Shown in pieces: positions 8,604-16,599 of a DNA stretch of 64,000 nucleotides. Origin of the DNA: Reinekea blandensis MED297 (lineage in GTDB: Bacteria > Pseudomonadota > Gammaproteobacteria > Pseudomonadales > Natronospirillaceae). Location of the stretch: contig NZ_CH724152.1 of the NCBI RefSeq assembly GCF_000153185.1, forward strand, positions 562,855-626,854. The letters run 5' to 3'. Position 1 is the first letter of the stretch. Each line of letters starts with the position of its first letter. The translations under genes and the position numbers were made by a program. The notes beneath the pieces are model-generated. The model was not told the origin of the DNA. It searched no databases and saw only the letters and a program-made list of their open reading frames with translations.

Positions 8604-10127
8604 ATGTTGGAAGGTATGCTTGCGGGGCTGACCACCATTCTGTCCCTGAAAATGATCATGATTGTGATTGGTGGCTGTCTGATCGGGACGTTTATCGGCA
8701 TGTTGCCGGGGCTTGGCCCGATGTCGATTATCGCCATCATGATTCCGGTGGCCATTACCTTAGGTGACCCATCTGCGGCACTGATCCTGTTAGCGGGTGT
8801 TTACTATGGCGCAATATTCGGCGGCTCCACGTCGTCCATTTTAATCAACGCGCCGGGTGTTGCCGGTACGGTCGCGACCTCATTCGATGGTTACCCGATG
8901 GCACGTGATGGTAAAGCGGGCAAGGCATTGACCATTGCGGCGATTGCGTCCTTTACCGGAGGCACTATCGGTGCGGTGTTGCTGATGGGCTTTGCACCGG
9001 CGTTGGTGCAGGTGGCCCTGTTATTTCACTCTGCGGAGTACTTTGCACTGATGGTGTTGGGCTTGTCGGCCATTGCGGCGTTTGCCGGCCGAGGTCAGGT
9101 CAGTAAAGCCTTAATGATGACGTGCTTGGGGCTTATGCTCGCTACAGTTGGTGAGTCCTCACTGTTCCAGATGCCCCGCTTCACGATGGGCTTGATGGAT
9201 CTGCAGTCGGGCATCGGGTTCATCACTCTGGCCATGGCGATGTTTGCCTTGCCTGAGGCTATCTTGCTGATTCTGGATAAGACACGGTCGAAAACGCCGG
9301 ATCAGCAACAGAACGAAATCAGTCAACTGCGCATCACCAAAGACGAAGCCAAAACCATGGCACCGGTGGTCGGTCGTCAGTCCATTCAGGGGTTTCTGAT
9401 TGGCGTTTTGCCGGGGGCGGGGGCCACCATTGCCTCGTTTCTCGGTTATGCGGTTGAGCGCAATATTTCCAGCCCCAAAGAGCAGGAAGAGTTTGGTAAG
9501 GGGTCGGTGAAAGGGTTGGCGGCACCGGAAACTGCCAATAACGCCGCCTGTACCGGTTCATTCGTTCCGCTGTTGACGTTGGGCATTCCCGGCAGCGGCA
9601 CCACTGCCATTCTGTTGGGTGCGCTGGTGGCTTTAAACGTCACGCCAGGTCCTCGTTTGATGACCGATCAGCCGGAGATTTTCTGGGGTGTGATCATGTC
9701 GATGTACATTGGTAACGTCGTGCTGTTGATTCTCAACCTGCCGTTGATTCCGTATATCGCCAAGCTGCTGACAGTACCGCGCAATTATCTGATTCCGTTC
9801 ATTCTGTTCTTCACCCTCATGGGTGTGTACATCGGACAGAACAATGCCACTGAGTTGTTGATTCTGGTCGGTCTTGGTGTTATGGCGACGGTGTTCCGTA
9901 TCGGCGGCTATCCGCTCGCGCCGCTGTTGATCGGGTTTATTCTCGGGCCGATGCTGGAGAACAATTTCGCTCGCTCCATTCAGTTGTATGACGGCATCAG
10001 CTTTTTGTGGGAACGCCCGATGACCGGCGTGTTACTGATTCTGTCGTTGTTGTTGGTGTGTTTGCCATCGGTCCGAGGGTTACTTCAACGGCGTCGACAA
10101 ACCAAAGCTGAAACCAAAACTGTTTAA
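8604..10127 (+). CDS. tctA: tripartite tricarboxylate transporter large membrane subunit TctA
   Basis: A 507-residue polytopic membrane protein of the TctA family, with the expected Gly- and Pro-rich blocks: GTFIGMLPGLGPMS near the N-terminus, GAIFGGSTSSILINAPG, GVLPGAGATIASFLGYAVE and LGIPGSGTTAILLGAL. It is the ion-coupled permease that moves tricarboxylates across the inner membrane. It is the last gene of the tct operon and is closed by a UUCG-loop terminator. The predicted regulator pair lies divergently upstream of tctC, and a second two-component pair ends convergently just downstream. Confidence 0.95.
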   Translation: MLEGMLAGLTTILSLKMIMIVIGGCLIGTFIGMLPGLGPMSIIAIMIPVAITLGDPSAALILLAGVYYGAIFGGSTSSILINAPGVAGTVATSFDGYPMARDGKAGKALTIAAIASFTGGTIGAVLLMGFAPALVQVALLFHSAEYFALMVLGLSAIAAFAGRGQVSKALMMTCLGLMLATVGESSLFQMPRFTMGLMDLQSGIGFITLAMAMFALPEAILLILDKTRSKTPDQQQNEISQLRITKDEAKTMAPVVGRQSIQGFLIGVLPGAGATIASFLGYAVERNISSPKEQEEFGKGSVKGLAAPETANNAACTGSFVPLLTLGIPGSGTTAILLGALVALNVTPGPRLMTDQPEIFWGVIMSMYIGNVVLLILNLPLIPYIAKLLTVPRNYLIPFILFFTLMGVYIGQNNATELLILVGLGVMATVFRIGGYPLAPLLIGFILGPMLENNFARSIQLYDGISFLWERPMTGVLLILSLLLVCLPSVRGLLQRRRQTKAETKTV

Positions 10128-10154
10128 CCGAGTCTTTTGCAGGGTTCGGGATTG

Positions 10155-10177
10155 GGGAACTTCGGTTCCCTTTTTTT
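10155..10177 (+). terminator. intrinsic terminator of tctCBA
   Basis: GGGAAC, the stable tetraloop TTCG, GTTCCC, then seven T (10171-10177). Confidence 0.93.
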
Positions 10178-10192
10178 CGGATGTAATGTGGA

Positions 10193-10882
10193 TCAGAGAT
10201 CGCAAGAATCGTCATTCGGCTCGGCTTTGTATCCGGCACCGTAAACCGATTGAATGGTCAGATTGATAGGCTCCGCCGCCAGCTTTTTCCGGATCTTTTT
10301 AATATGACTGTCGATGGTCCGTTCAGAGACGATTCGATGGTCGCTGTAAATAATAGCCGCCAGCCGGCTGCGAGAAAAAATCTTACCCGGGTGCGAGACC
10401 AACGCTTTGAGCAGTTCAAACTCCACGACGGTCAGTTCAATCTGCGTCGACGCCGTGGATACGCTCAGCGTGTCTTCATTGAACTGTAGTGCCGACTGCG
10501 CGCGTTCATAGTAGGTGGGTTCCTGACGACGCAGCACAGCCCGCACCCGAGCGACGACTTCCCGTGCACTGAACGGTTTGCAGATATAGTCATCAGCACC
10601 CTGTTCCAGACCCAGCAAGCGATCAATCTCATCGACCTTGGCAGTCACCATGATGATCGGCACGTTGGAAAACTGCCGCACTTCCTGACAAATCGTATGG
10701 CCGTCTTTGACGGGTAACATCAGATCGAGAAGGATCAGATCCGGAGTGTTGTCGCGGATCCACTCGACAGCTTGCGTTCCGTCATCCAGACAGGTGACTT
10801 CGTAGCCAGCGGCGTTCAGGTAGTCGCGATGGATCGCGGCAATTTGAAACTCGTCTTCGATAACCAGTATGTGTTGTGTCAT
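10193..10882 (-). CDS. OmpR-family response regulator, BaeR-like
   Basis: A 229-residue two-domain regulator. The receiver domain has the acidic pair IEDE (9-11), phospho-acceptor Asp53 (LILLDLMLP) and the Lys in YICKPF. The wing-helix DNA-binding domain carries RTIDSHIKKIRKKL. The stretch IIMVTAKVDEIDRLLGLEQGA closely resembles BaeR of enterobacteria, which controls envelope-stress and efflux genes. The ATG at 10882 overlaps the stop codon of the kinase gene (ATGA). A GTG-type upstream extension of 12 codons lies inside the kinase gene and is unlikely. Its targets cannot be read from the window. Confidence 0.9.
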   Translation of the reverse strand: MTQHILVIEDEFQIAAIHRDYLNAAGYEVTCLDDGTQAVEWIRDNTPDLILLDLMLPVKDGHTICQEVRQFSNVPIIMVTAKVDEIDRLLGLEQGADDYICKPFSAREVVARVRAVLRRQEPTYYERAQSALQFNEDTLSVSTASTQIELTVVEFELLKALVSHPGKIFSRSRLAAIIYSDHRIVSERTIDSHIKKIRKKLAAEPINLTIQSVYGAGYKAEPNDDSCDL

Positions 10883-12357
10883 AGTCCGCTGGTGACTCGT
10901 TGCAGGTGAATGGTCCATTTCAGTCCGCCTAAAGTTGAGGGTTCGGCCAGCAACTGACCGTTGTGAGCGTCGACAATCGTTTGGACGATGGCGAGTCCGA
11001 GCCCTGAACCACCGACGGTTCGGGATCGGGAACTTTCCGCTCGGTAAAGTGGTTGGGTCAGTTTACTGAGATCGTCTTCCTGAACGCCGGGCGCACTGTC
11101 TTCCCAGATCAGAGTGACCTGACTTTTGGTCACACGGAGGCTTATTGAAATGGAGCCGGGCACGTCGGTATAGCGTAAGGAGTTCTGCATCAGGTTATTG
11201 ATCAGCTGTGTCAGGCGTCGATCATCTCCCAGAACAAACACATCTAGATCTTGTGGTGGGTACCACGACAGCGTCAAACCCTCGGGCAAGGCCGTTTTCA
11301 GCTTAGCGAGTTCATCACCAACCAGTTCGACCAGATCAACATCGTCTTTTTGATAGTCCAGTGCGCCGACGTCAGACATGGACAACTGATGCAGGTCGTC
11401 GATCAATGCGTTCAGCCGATGAATGTCATGACTGAGATCATCCAGGTATGTCGGGGTGACCGGTCGAATGCCATCTTTGAGCGCGTCGATCTGGCCTTGC
11501 AGAATGGTGACTGGAGTGCGCAGTTCATGAGACGTACTGGCGATCCAGCGTCGGTGTGCTGTCCGGTTGGTGTCGAGCGTGTCTGCCAGCTCATTAAAAT
11601 CATCCCCTAGGCTGTCCAATACGTCTTTGCCCCGAACCTCCAAGCGGTGGTCATAACGCCCGCGAACCAACGCAGACGTGCCTTGTTTCAGCCGGAAAAT
11701 ACGGCGGGTAATCCAGGTGGTCAACCCAAGAGCGAGCAGACTCGAGACGGCCAGAAGCCCGAGGGCAATTAACAATAAGCGACGGTTGTTGTGGTTATCC
11801 ATGACCGCTTGCATGGCGATCAACAGTTCCGAGTCGGCACGAACGCCGATTTCACCGAGCGGTTGCCCGTCCTTTTCGATGGGAAAGCGGTAGATGGTAT
11901 CAGGGCTTTGCATATTGCCGAGTACGGTGTTGCCATCCTGATCGAACAGCAGAATGTGCGGGTTCATACCATGGCGCATGCGGGTAAATGTCGACCTTGG
12001 CGGCGGTCTCTGGACTGTCGAGTCATCGTTCTGAGGTGGTGGGTTGTTAAACGGGGCATTGTCTGACGACGGTCGCGGTCGGTCGGGCCGGTTGGTGTCC
12101 CCCGGTCGGACGATATACTCAGCCATCAGTTCACGCCAGCGATCGTGCTCTGAGAGCACCCATTGCCAGGATTGCTCGGTTTGATAGATCTCGGCCAGGG
12201 CGGTTGCCAATGGAGTGAACCTCTGGGCTTCCTGTTCTTTCAAGTAGTTGCGAAACGCGATCTCGAAGGTCAGCGTAAACCCCCAGTACAAGAGCAGTGC
12301 AAAGGCGATGTTAGCCAAGACCAACACCGAGAACAGCTTTACCCACAGGCGTCTCAT
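10879..12357 (-). CDS. sensor histidine kinase, BaeS-like
   Basis: The protein is about 492 residues: a membrane helix near the N-terminus (about 10-30), a periplasmic loop with a Pro- and Asn-rich segment (about 85-120), a second membrane helix (about 190-212), a HAMP domain, an H-box (STSHELRTPVTIL), an N-box (LINNLMQNSLRYT) and G-boxes (EDSAPGV and GSGLGLAIV). This fits BaeS-type envelope-stress sensors. The start is placed at ATG 12357 (MRRLWVK); a GTG three codons earlier (12366) is also possible. It heads the kinase-regulator pair, and the regulator follows with a four-base overlap. Confidence 0.88.
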   Translation of the reverse strand: MRRLWVKLFSVLVLANIAFALLLYWGFTLTFEIAFRNYLKEQEAQRFTPLATALAEIYQTEQSWQWVLSEHDRWRELMAEYIVRPGDTNRPDRPRPSSDNAPFNNPPPQNDDSTVQRPPPRSTFTRMRHGMNPHILLFDQDGNTVLGNMQSPDTIYRFPIEKDGQPLGEIGVRADSELLIAMQAVMDNHNNRRLLLIALGLLAVSSLLALGLTTWITRRIFRLKQGTSALVRGRYDHRLEVRGKDVLDSLGDDFNELADTLDTNRTAHRRWIASTSHELRTPVTILQGQIDALKDGIRPVTPTYLDDLSHDIHRLNALIDDLHQLSMSDVGALDYQKDDVDLVELVGDELAKLKTALPEGLTLSWYPPQDLDVFVLGDDRRLTQLINNLMQNSLRYTDVPGSISISLRVTKSQVTLIWEDSAPGVQEDDLSKLTQPLYRAESSRSRTVGGSGLGLAIVQTIVDAHNGQLLAEPSTLGGLKWTIHLQRVTSGL

Positions 12358-12425
12358 AATTCTCACTCATCAGATGTCGCGCGGAGTATACGATAAATGA
12401 CCGATCATTTTATTGGTCCGTTCGG

Positions 12426-12474
12426 GTTTCACGTTGTTTGCACATTTCGAGCGGAACTGTGAAACAAATGTGCA
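12426..12474. promoter_or_regulatory. two interlocked inverted repeats before the orphan gene pair
   Basis: GTTTCAC (12426-12432) pairs with GTGAAAC (12459-12465), and TGCACATTT (12439-12447) with AAATGTGCA (12466-12474). The order A-B-A'-B' means the stems could form an H-type pseudoknot in RNA, or the site could be overlapping DNA operators. It lies 78-126 bases upstream of the first orphan gene. Confidence 0.35.
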
Positions 12475-12551
12475 TGTTGGTCGGCAAGGGTGGTGTTAGG
12501 GCCGCGTTCACGCAGAATACTGAGCCAAAGCCATCAAGGATGTACCCGCCA

Positions 12552-12980
12552 ATGAAACTCATCATTATCAAGACCGAATCACCCACCGTCTGTCGAGCGT
12601 TTGCAGACCGGCTGGCTCTGGCCGGTTTTCATCGCCTGGATCGGCTCAGTCAGGTTCGAATGTTTCGACAGTTAAGCGAGATTGAGGATGGTCGTGGCGA
12701 GCCGATTGCTATACAACGCTTGAATCTGTTTGAGCAAGTGAGCGCGGGGCGATGGGCCATTCTCAGTTCACATAACCCCTCTGCTTATGGCGGTTGTATC
12801 GACCAGCCAGGGACCATGTCTGTTGAAGTGATCAGTGCGGAGCATCTGAAGTCTGCCAGCGTACTGGCGCGCATCCATTCTCTTGCGGATGAGCAGGAGC
12901 GACAGTTACGCCAGTTCCCGATCATTCGGTGGTTGTCTTCATGGTTTTCTCGAGGAAAAAGGAGTTGGGCATGGAATTGA
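12552..12980 (+). CDS. orphan protein, first of a tandem pair
   Basis: A 142-residue protein that was not assigned to a family. It opens with a hydrophobic strand (MKLIIIKTESP) where small P-loop kinases have their Walker A loop, but the Gly-Lys-Ser signature is absent (TESPTVCRA instead). The following order (LAGFHRLDRLSQVR, then FEQVSAGRWAILSSHN) runs parallel to the next gene's protein, so the two look like diverged paralogues. The ATG at 12552 has AAGG 12 bases upstream; ATG 12540 is an alternative. The 3' end overlaps the next gene by 10 bases. The function is unknown, and a nucleotide-binding ancestry is only a guess. Confidence 0.6.
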   Translation: MKLIIIKTESPTVCRAFADRLALAGFHRLDRLSQVRMFRQLSEIEDGRGEPIAIQRLNLFEQVSAGRWAILSSHNPSAYGGCIDQPGTMSVEVISAEHLKSASVLARIHSLADEQERQLRQFPIIRWLSSWFSRGKRSWAWN

Positions 12981-13363
12981 TGTTGGTCGATGACGAGGGG
13001 TCTTGTGTATTGGATGACGGTATTCGCTTTCGTTTGCAGGCGTCTGGTTATGTGTTTCTGGATCCGGATCAATATGTGCGTACCGACCTGCATACGGCAG
13101 CCCTGACGTTTGATGACATATATCGTGCCAAGCAATGGTGTCTAATGGATGCGTTGCAAACGGTTCAGGCGGGGATGGCCGTTGTTATGAACCGGGATTT
13201 TCTTGCGGATTTTGATATTGCGCGCTTTTATGCCATTGGCTGTCGCGTCACGACAGTAAGAGCGAATCGGGTGGTGCGGTTTTTACGGTCAAACCGGACG
13301 CCCCGCCAAAAGGAGGAGCGTCAAGTCAATGGACGTTACCTGAGAGCTGCAAGCGGAAGGTGA
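12971..13363 (+). CDS. orphan protein, second of a tandem pair
   Basis: A 130-residue protein. The ATG at 12971 follows AAAAAGGAG (12956-12964). The segment YVFLDPDQYVRTD, then WCLMDALQTVQAGMAVVMNRDF, resembles the post-P-loop half of AAA_33-type small ATPases and kinases, in which an Asp-rich strand is followed by A...L..G..VVVDNTN. However, no Walker A motif is present at the N-terminus. Matched blocks with the preceding gene's protein (LQASGYVFLD against LALAGFHRLD) suggest duplication. The tail is basic (NRTPRQKEERQ). It overlaps the upstream gene by 10 bases, so the pair is probably co-translated. The function is unknown. Confidence 0.6.
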   Translation: MELMLVDDEGSCVLDDGIRFRLQASGYVFLDPDQYVRTDLHTAALTFDDIYRAKQWCLMDALQTVQAGMAVVMNRDFLADFDIARFYAIGCRVTTVRANRVVRFLRSNRTPRQKEERQVNGRYLRAASGR

Positions 13364-13402
13364 TACCATCCGCAAGACCGGCTAGGGATGTTTTTCGGTG
13401 TC

Positions 13403-15934
13403 TCAGGGGACTACGGAACGGGTCAGATCCAGCCAGTTCAGGTTCCAGCTGCCACCCAGTACCTGAATCCTTAGTGTCTGTACGCCCGCCGCCAACCCGA
13501 CCGTGCCGGTGATGGTTTGCCAGTTCTGCCAATCGCCGGTATCGGGGACCGATTGCGTATCCAGAACGGTGCCATTTACCATGATCTGAAACGCCTGATC
13601 ACCGCTGCTGCCTCCGCCGCTGGCGACTCGGTACGCGATGTCATAGGTGCCGGCTTCGGCAACGTCGATGCTGTATTCAAGAAAGTCGTCCGGATCCATA
13701 TAACCGACATTCTCACCACCGCCAATATCACTGCAGGTTTCAATCTGAATGCCAAGCATGTTGGACATGTCTTCCGCTTCGATTAAACCCGGCACCGGAA
13801 TCGTCTTGAGCGCGGTATGCACCACGTCGCTGGCGAAGCTCTCGTCCTGTTCGTTCATAGCGTGGACACGGTAATAGTAGGTTTGTGTCGCGGACACATT
13901 GGTGTCGACATACACCAGCGCATCGAGATTGGTCGCGATCGGCTGATATCCCGACGCCAGACTGGTGGAGCGATAAACGTTATAGCCGGTGGTTTTTTCC
14001 GGGGTGGCACTGGCGTCCCAGGTGAGCGTGACCTGATCTGCGGTTTCCTGTAGCGCGACATTCAATGGCCGATCGGGCAGATCAAACAATGCCGAGCGCT
14101 GGTCCGCAGTCATGGCGTCACGCAAAGGTTCGTGGATGTCATAAGCCATGTCGCCAAAGGCGTTAAACAAGGTTTCGATGGTCTCTTTTGACGCGGTGTT
14201 GAAGTCGATCGCGGCAAAGGGACCTTCAACCAATACATCGATTCCGTTTACCGGCTGAGCTTCTACGAGATAAAACTCAGCCCAGGTATCCTGGCTGTCA
14301 TTGCGTTTAAAGGTACCGGCAAGTCGGTAAGTCGCTGAAGCGTCCAGCGAAATGCGCTGATAGATACCACCGTTCACATCCGAGCCGGTCATGTGCAGTG
14401 CGGTGCCATCGGAACCGGCCGGCAGTTTGGCCGGATCGGTTGCGGCAAAGTTCAGGGTCGGCAAGGTTGAGGCGGCCCAGGATGTCCAGCCGGTGCTGCT
14501 ACCAAACTCGCCGTTGATGAGCAGTTCCTCCCCGGTATCGACGTTTTTAATGCTGAGCCCATCGACCGTCACGTCCAACGCACCGGTGTTGGCAGAGGCG
14601 CCAAACTTGACGACAAAGTAGTAATCATTAATCCCACTGCGATCGGGCGTGAACTCGGTTGCGGGCGTGGTACAGGCATTGGCAAGGGTCGAGTCCCAGG
14701 CGTTGCAGTCCGCTGTCCAGGTGTCGGCTTTTGCTAGCAGTCCCAGGGTTTCTTTGTTGGTGACCATTCCCCAGCGTCCGGAACCCTGGCCGCCTTCATT
14801 GGTAATCAACTTATACGACCAGGCGGTGCTGGCCCAACCCAGATCGCCGTAATGGTCGTAGGTGGCTTGGGTAATCTCGGCCCCCAGTTCGAGACCCAAA
14901 CCGGTCCAGGGTTGCATTTCACCCACCAGGAAGGGGACGTTTTTCTCCTGCAAACGAGCGTCCCATTCGCAGATGCCGCCGTTGCCATCGACACCACATT
15001 TCAGCCAATCCCGATGCACGGCGTAGCCGATCTCGCCCCAGCCAAAAATGCCCGGATAGAAATGCATTTCCAGAGCGACGTTGGTCAGGCCGATGTCCTC
15101 GGGTTTTTCATAAGCATCAATGCCGGCGGAGTGACCCGGTAAAATAACAACTTTGTCAGCATCGACGTCGCGAATGGCGTCGTAGAGTTCGATCGACTCA
15201 GTTGCAAGGTTGGCTGGAGTGGTCCCCCAGGGCTCGTTGAGGACCCCATAGGCGGCAACAGCCGAACGGTCTCGATACCGCGTCGCAATCTGCTGCCACA
15301 ACCAGCGGGTTCGCGCCTGGTACTCTTCGTTATCCCAGTATTCGTTGAGTCCGGCGCAGCCACTGTGATGCTCCCAGCCCTGAGCGCCGACAGCTCCATG
15401 CAGATCCAGAATGACATAGATGTCTCGTTTCTCCGCTTCGTCGATGGCGTAATCCAGATATTGCCAGGCATCGTCGCGCAGCGTCATAGGGTTGTGTTCG
15501 TCTTCAATGAGGTTCCAGATAAACGGCAGGCGAACAACGTTGATGCCAAAGCTGTCTAACAGATCCCAATCCCGATCCGTGATCCAGTTGTCCCGGAACT
15601 GATCCATCAGTCGTTCACGTTCCGCAAACCCGAAGCGATCATCCAGCACGGCTTCCAGAGAACACTGATCGCCGATCTGATCCGTTTCCTGACCCATCAT
15701 CCAGAACTCCTGCAGCAACCAGTTGCCGAGGTTGACGCCTTTCAGCACGACAGGCTGGTTGTGGTTATCGACCCACTGAGTGCCTTGGGTATGAAGCGGG
15801 GCGAGAGTCGAGGGTTGCCCCGGGTCCGGATTATTGCCTTCGTCCTGGCAGCCAATGAACGTTGCGGCGACGGTCAAAATTGCCGGAAGTCCGACCGACT
15901 TCCAGCGAGACCATTTTTGAAAAGTCTTGTTCAA
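13403..15934 (-). CDS. GH5 family glycoside hydrolase lipoprotein with CBM4/9-like, Fn3-like and CBM6 modules
   Basis: Read from a TTG start at 15934, chosen because AGGAG lies seven bases upstream and a clean lipoprotein signal follows (lipobox TFIGC, Cys29), the protein has 843 residues. The N-terminal catalytic domain is GH5: LDLHGAVGAQGW, acid/base Glu234 (GVLNEPWG) and nucleophile Glu339 (LVGEMQPW). The opening blocks (GVNLGNWLLQE, DNWITDRDWDLL) resemble exo-beta-1,3-glucanases more than classical cellulases. Next come a CBM4/9-like beta-sandwich (about 420-560), an Fn3-like domain (TLTWDASATP, YNVYRS) and a C-terminal CBM6 (IEAEDM, DFLEYSIDV, NLNWLDL). It is probably a surface-anchored glucanase. 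An ATG-type longer start is unlikely. Confidence 0.85.
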   Translation of the reverse strand: MNKTFQKWSRWKSVGLPAILTVAATFIGCQDEGNNPDPGQPSTLAPLHTQGTQWVDNHNQPVVLKGVNLGNWLLQEFWMMGQETDQIGDQCSLEAVLDDRFGFAERERLMDQFRDNWITDRDWDLLDSFGINVVRLPFIWNLIEDEHNPMTLRDDAWQYLDYAIDEAEKRDIYVILDLHGAVGAQGWEHHSGCAGLNEYWDNEEYQARTRWLWQQIATRYRDRSAVAAYGVLNEPWGTTPANLATESIELYDAIRDVDADKVVILPGHSAGIDAYEKPEDIGLTNVALEMHFYPGIFGWGEIGYAVHRDWLKCGVDGNGGICEWDARLQEKNVPFLVGEMQPWTGLGLELGAEITQATYDHYGDLGWASTAWSYKLITNEGGQGSGRWGMVTNKETLGLLAKADTWTADCNAWDSTLANACTTPATEFTPDRSGINDYYFVVKFGASANTGALDVTVDGLSIKNVDTGEELLINGEFGSSTGWTSWAASTLPTLNFAATDPAKLPAGSDGTALHMTGSDVNGGIYQRISLDASATYRLAGTFKRNDSQDTWAEFYLVEAQPVNGIDVLVEGPFAAIDFNTASKETIETLFNAFGDMAYDIHEPLRDAMTADQRSALFDLPDRPLNVALQETADQVTLTWDASATPEKTTGYNVYRSTSLASGYQPIATNLDALVYVDTNVSATQTYYYRVHAMNEQDESFASDVVHTALKTIPVPGLIEAEDMSNMLGIQIETCSDIGGGENVGYMDPDDFLEYSIDVAEAGTYDIAYRVASGGGSSGDQAFQIMVNGTVLDTQSVPDTGDWQNWQTITGTVGLAAGVQTLRIQVLGGSWNLNWLDLTRSVVP

Positions 15935-16001
15935 TGCGTATCTCCTGTTTTTATTGTGATCGTCAAACAGGCGCAGTGTCGGCACTTTTACGAGGGTGTG
16001 T

Positions 16002-16025
16002 CGTTCGTTTACCGGCAAACGAACG
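16002..16025. promoter_or_regulatory. palindromic operator-like site before the GH5 lipoprotein gene
   Basis: CGTTCGTTT (16002-16010) and AAACGAACG (16017-16025) are perfect arms around ACCGGC. The centre GTTTACCGGCAAAC looks like a LacI-family operator. The site lies 68-91 bases upstream of the TTG start. Confidence 0.45.
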
Positions 16026-16134
16026 CCAAACCCGATGATTTTCGACTCGGTGGGTTAGAAATGTGAAACGATTGGCAAATCAGCTGTGCCGTCTAAAGGG
16101 GTCTCTTAAGAGGAGTGAGCATCGTTAACAGGCC

Positions 16135-16506
16135 CTAGTGGAAGGTCTGAACCATGGCTTGACCGTCGGTTGGCGTCACGATCACTTCATCCAGCTGCCA
16201 CTCATTCAGGTGCTTTGATGCTTTGACATGCACAGTCGCTTTCGACACGTCTCCTCGGATGGCGTAATAAATGTCGGAGTGGCCTGCTGTACCGCTGTTT
16301 GTAATCGATCCTAAGACAGGCCAACCCGGTTCGATGGATTGACCGATCATTTCAGCGACTTGGGTGTTTTCTTTAATATACTGCAGTGACAACTCATAGG
16401 GCTCACCCTTTAATAAGGTAATGACCCACAACGAGAATCCCGTTGAGAAAACAGCAACGAATATTATGCCAGGTACAATGAGTTTCCAGGGTGAGTCTTG
16501 CTTCAT
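16135..16506 (-). CDS. Coa1-like small membrane protein
   Basis: A 123-residue protein with one N-terminal membrane helix (about 9-31) and an exported domain. The pattern of a short acidic helix, then GWPVLGSITNSGTAGHSDIYYAIRGDVSKATVHVKAS and a W-x-L-x-x-V strand (EWQLDEVIV) resembles the cytochrome oxidase assembly factor 1 (Coa1) family. That family has many uncharacterised bacterial members. No cytochrome oxidase gene is near, so a role in oxidase assembly is not supported by context. It lies between the GH5 gene and a broken AraC gene, all on the minus strand but well spaced. Confidence 0.55.
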   Translation of the reverse strand: MKQDSPWKLIVPGIIFVAVFSTGFSLWVITLLKGEPYELSLQYIKENTQVAEMIGQSIEPGWPVLGSITNSGTAGHSDIYYAIRGDVSKATVHVKASKHLNEWQLDEVIVTPTDGQAMVQTFH

Positions 16507-16599
16507 GTGGTTCCGAACTTCCTGTGTATTTGAATGATTAAATCAGACCGAGTGTCTGCCGTTTTAACCAATGCCGTATAGGCTGTGAGTCGTTAACGG

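Noticed and set aside
12552-12980. SulA-like cell division inhibitor
   Set aside because: Size and the early hydrophobic strand fit loosely, but there is no LexA box upstream and the blocks match the neighbouring orphan protein better.
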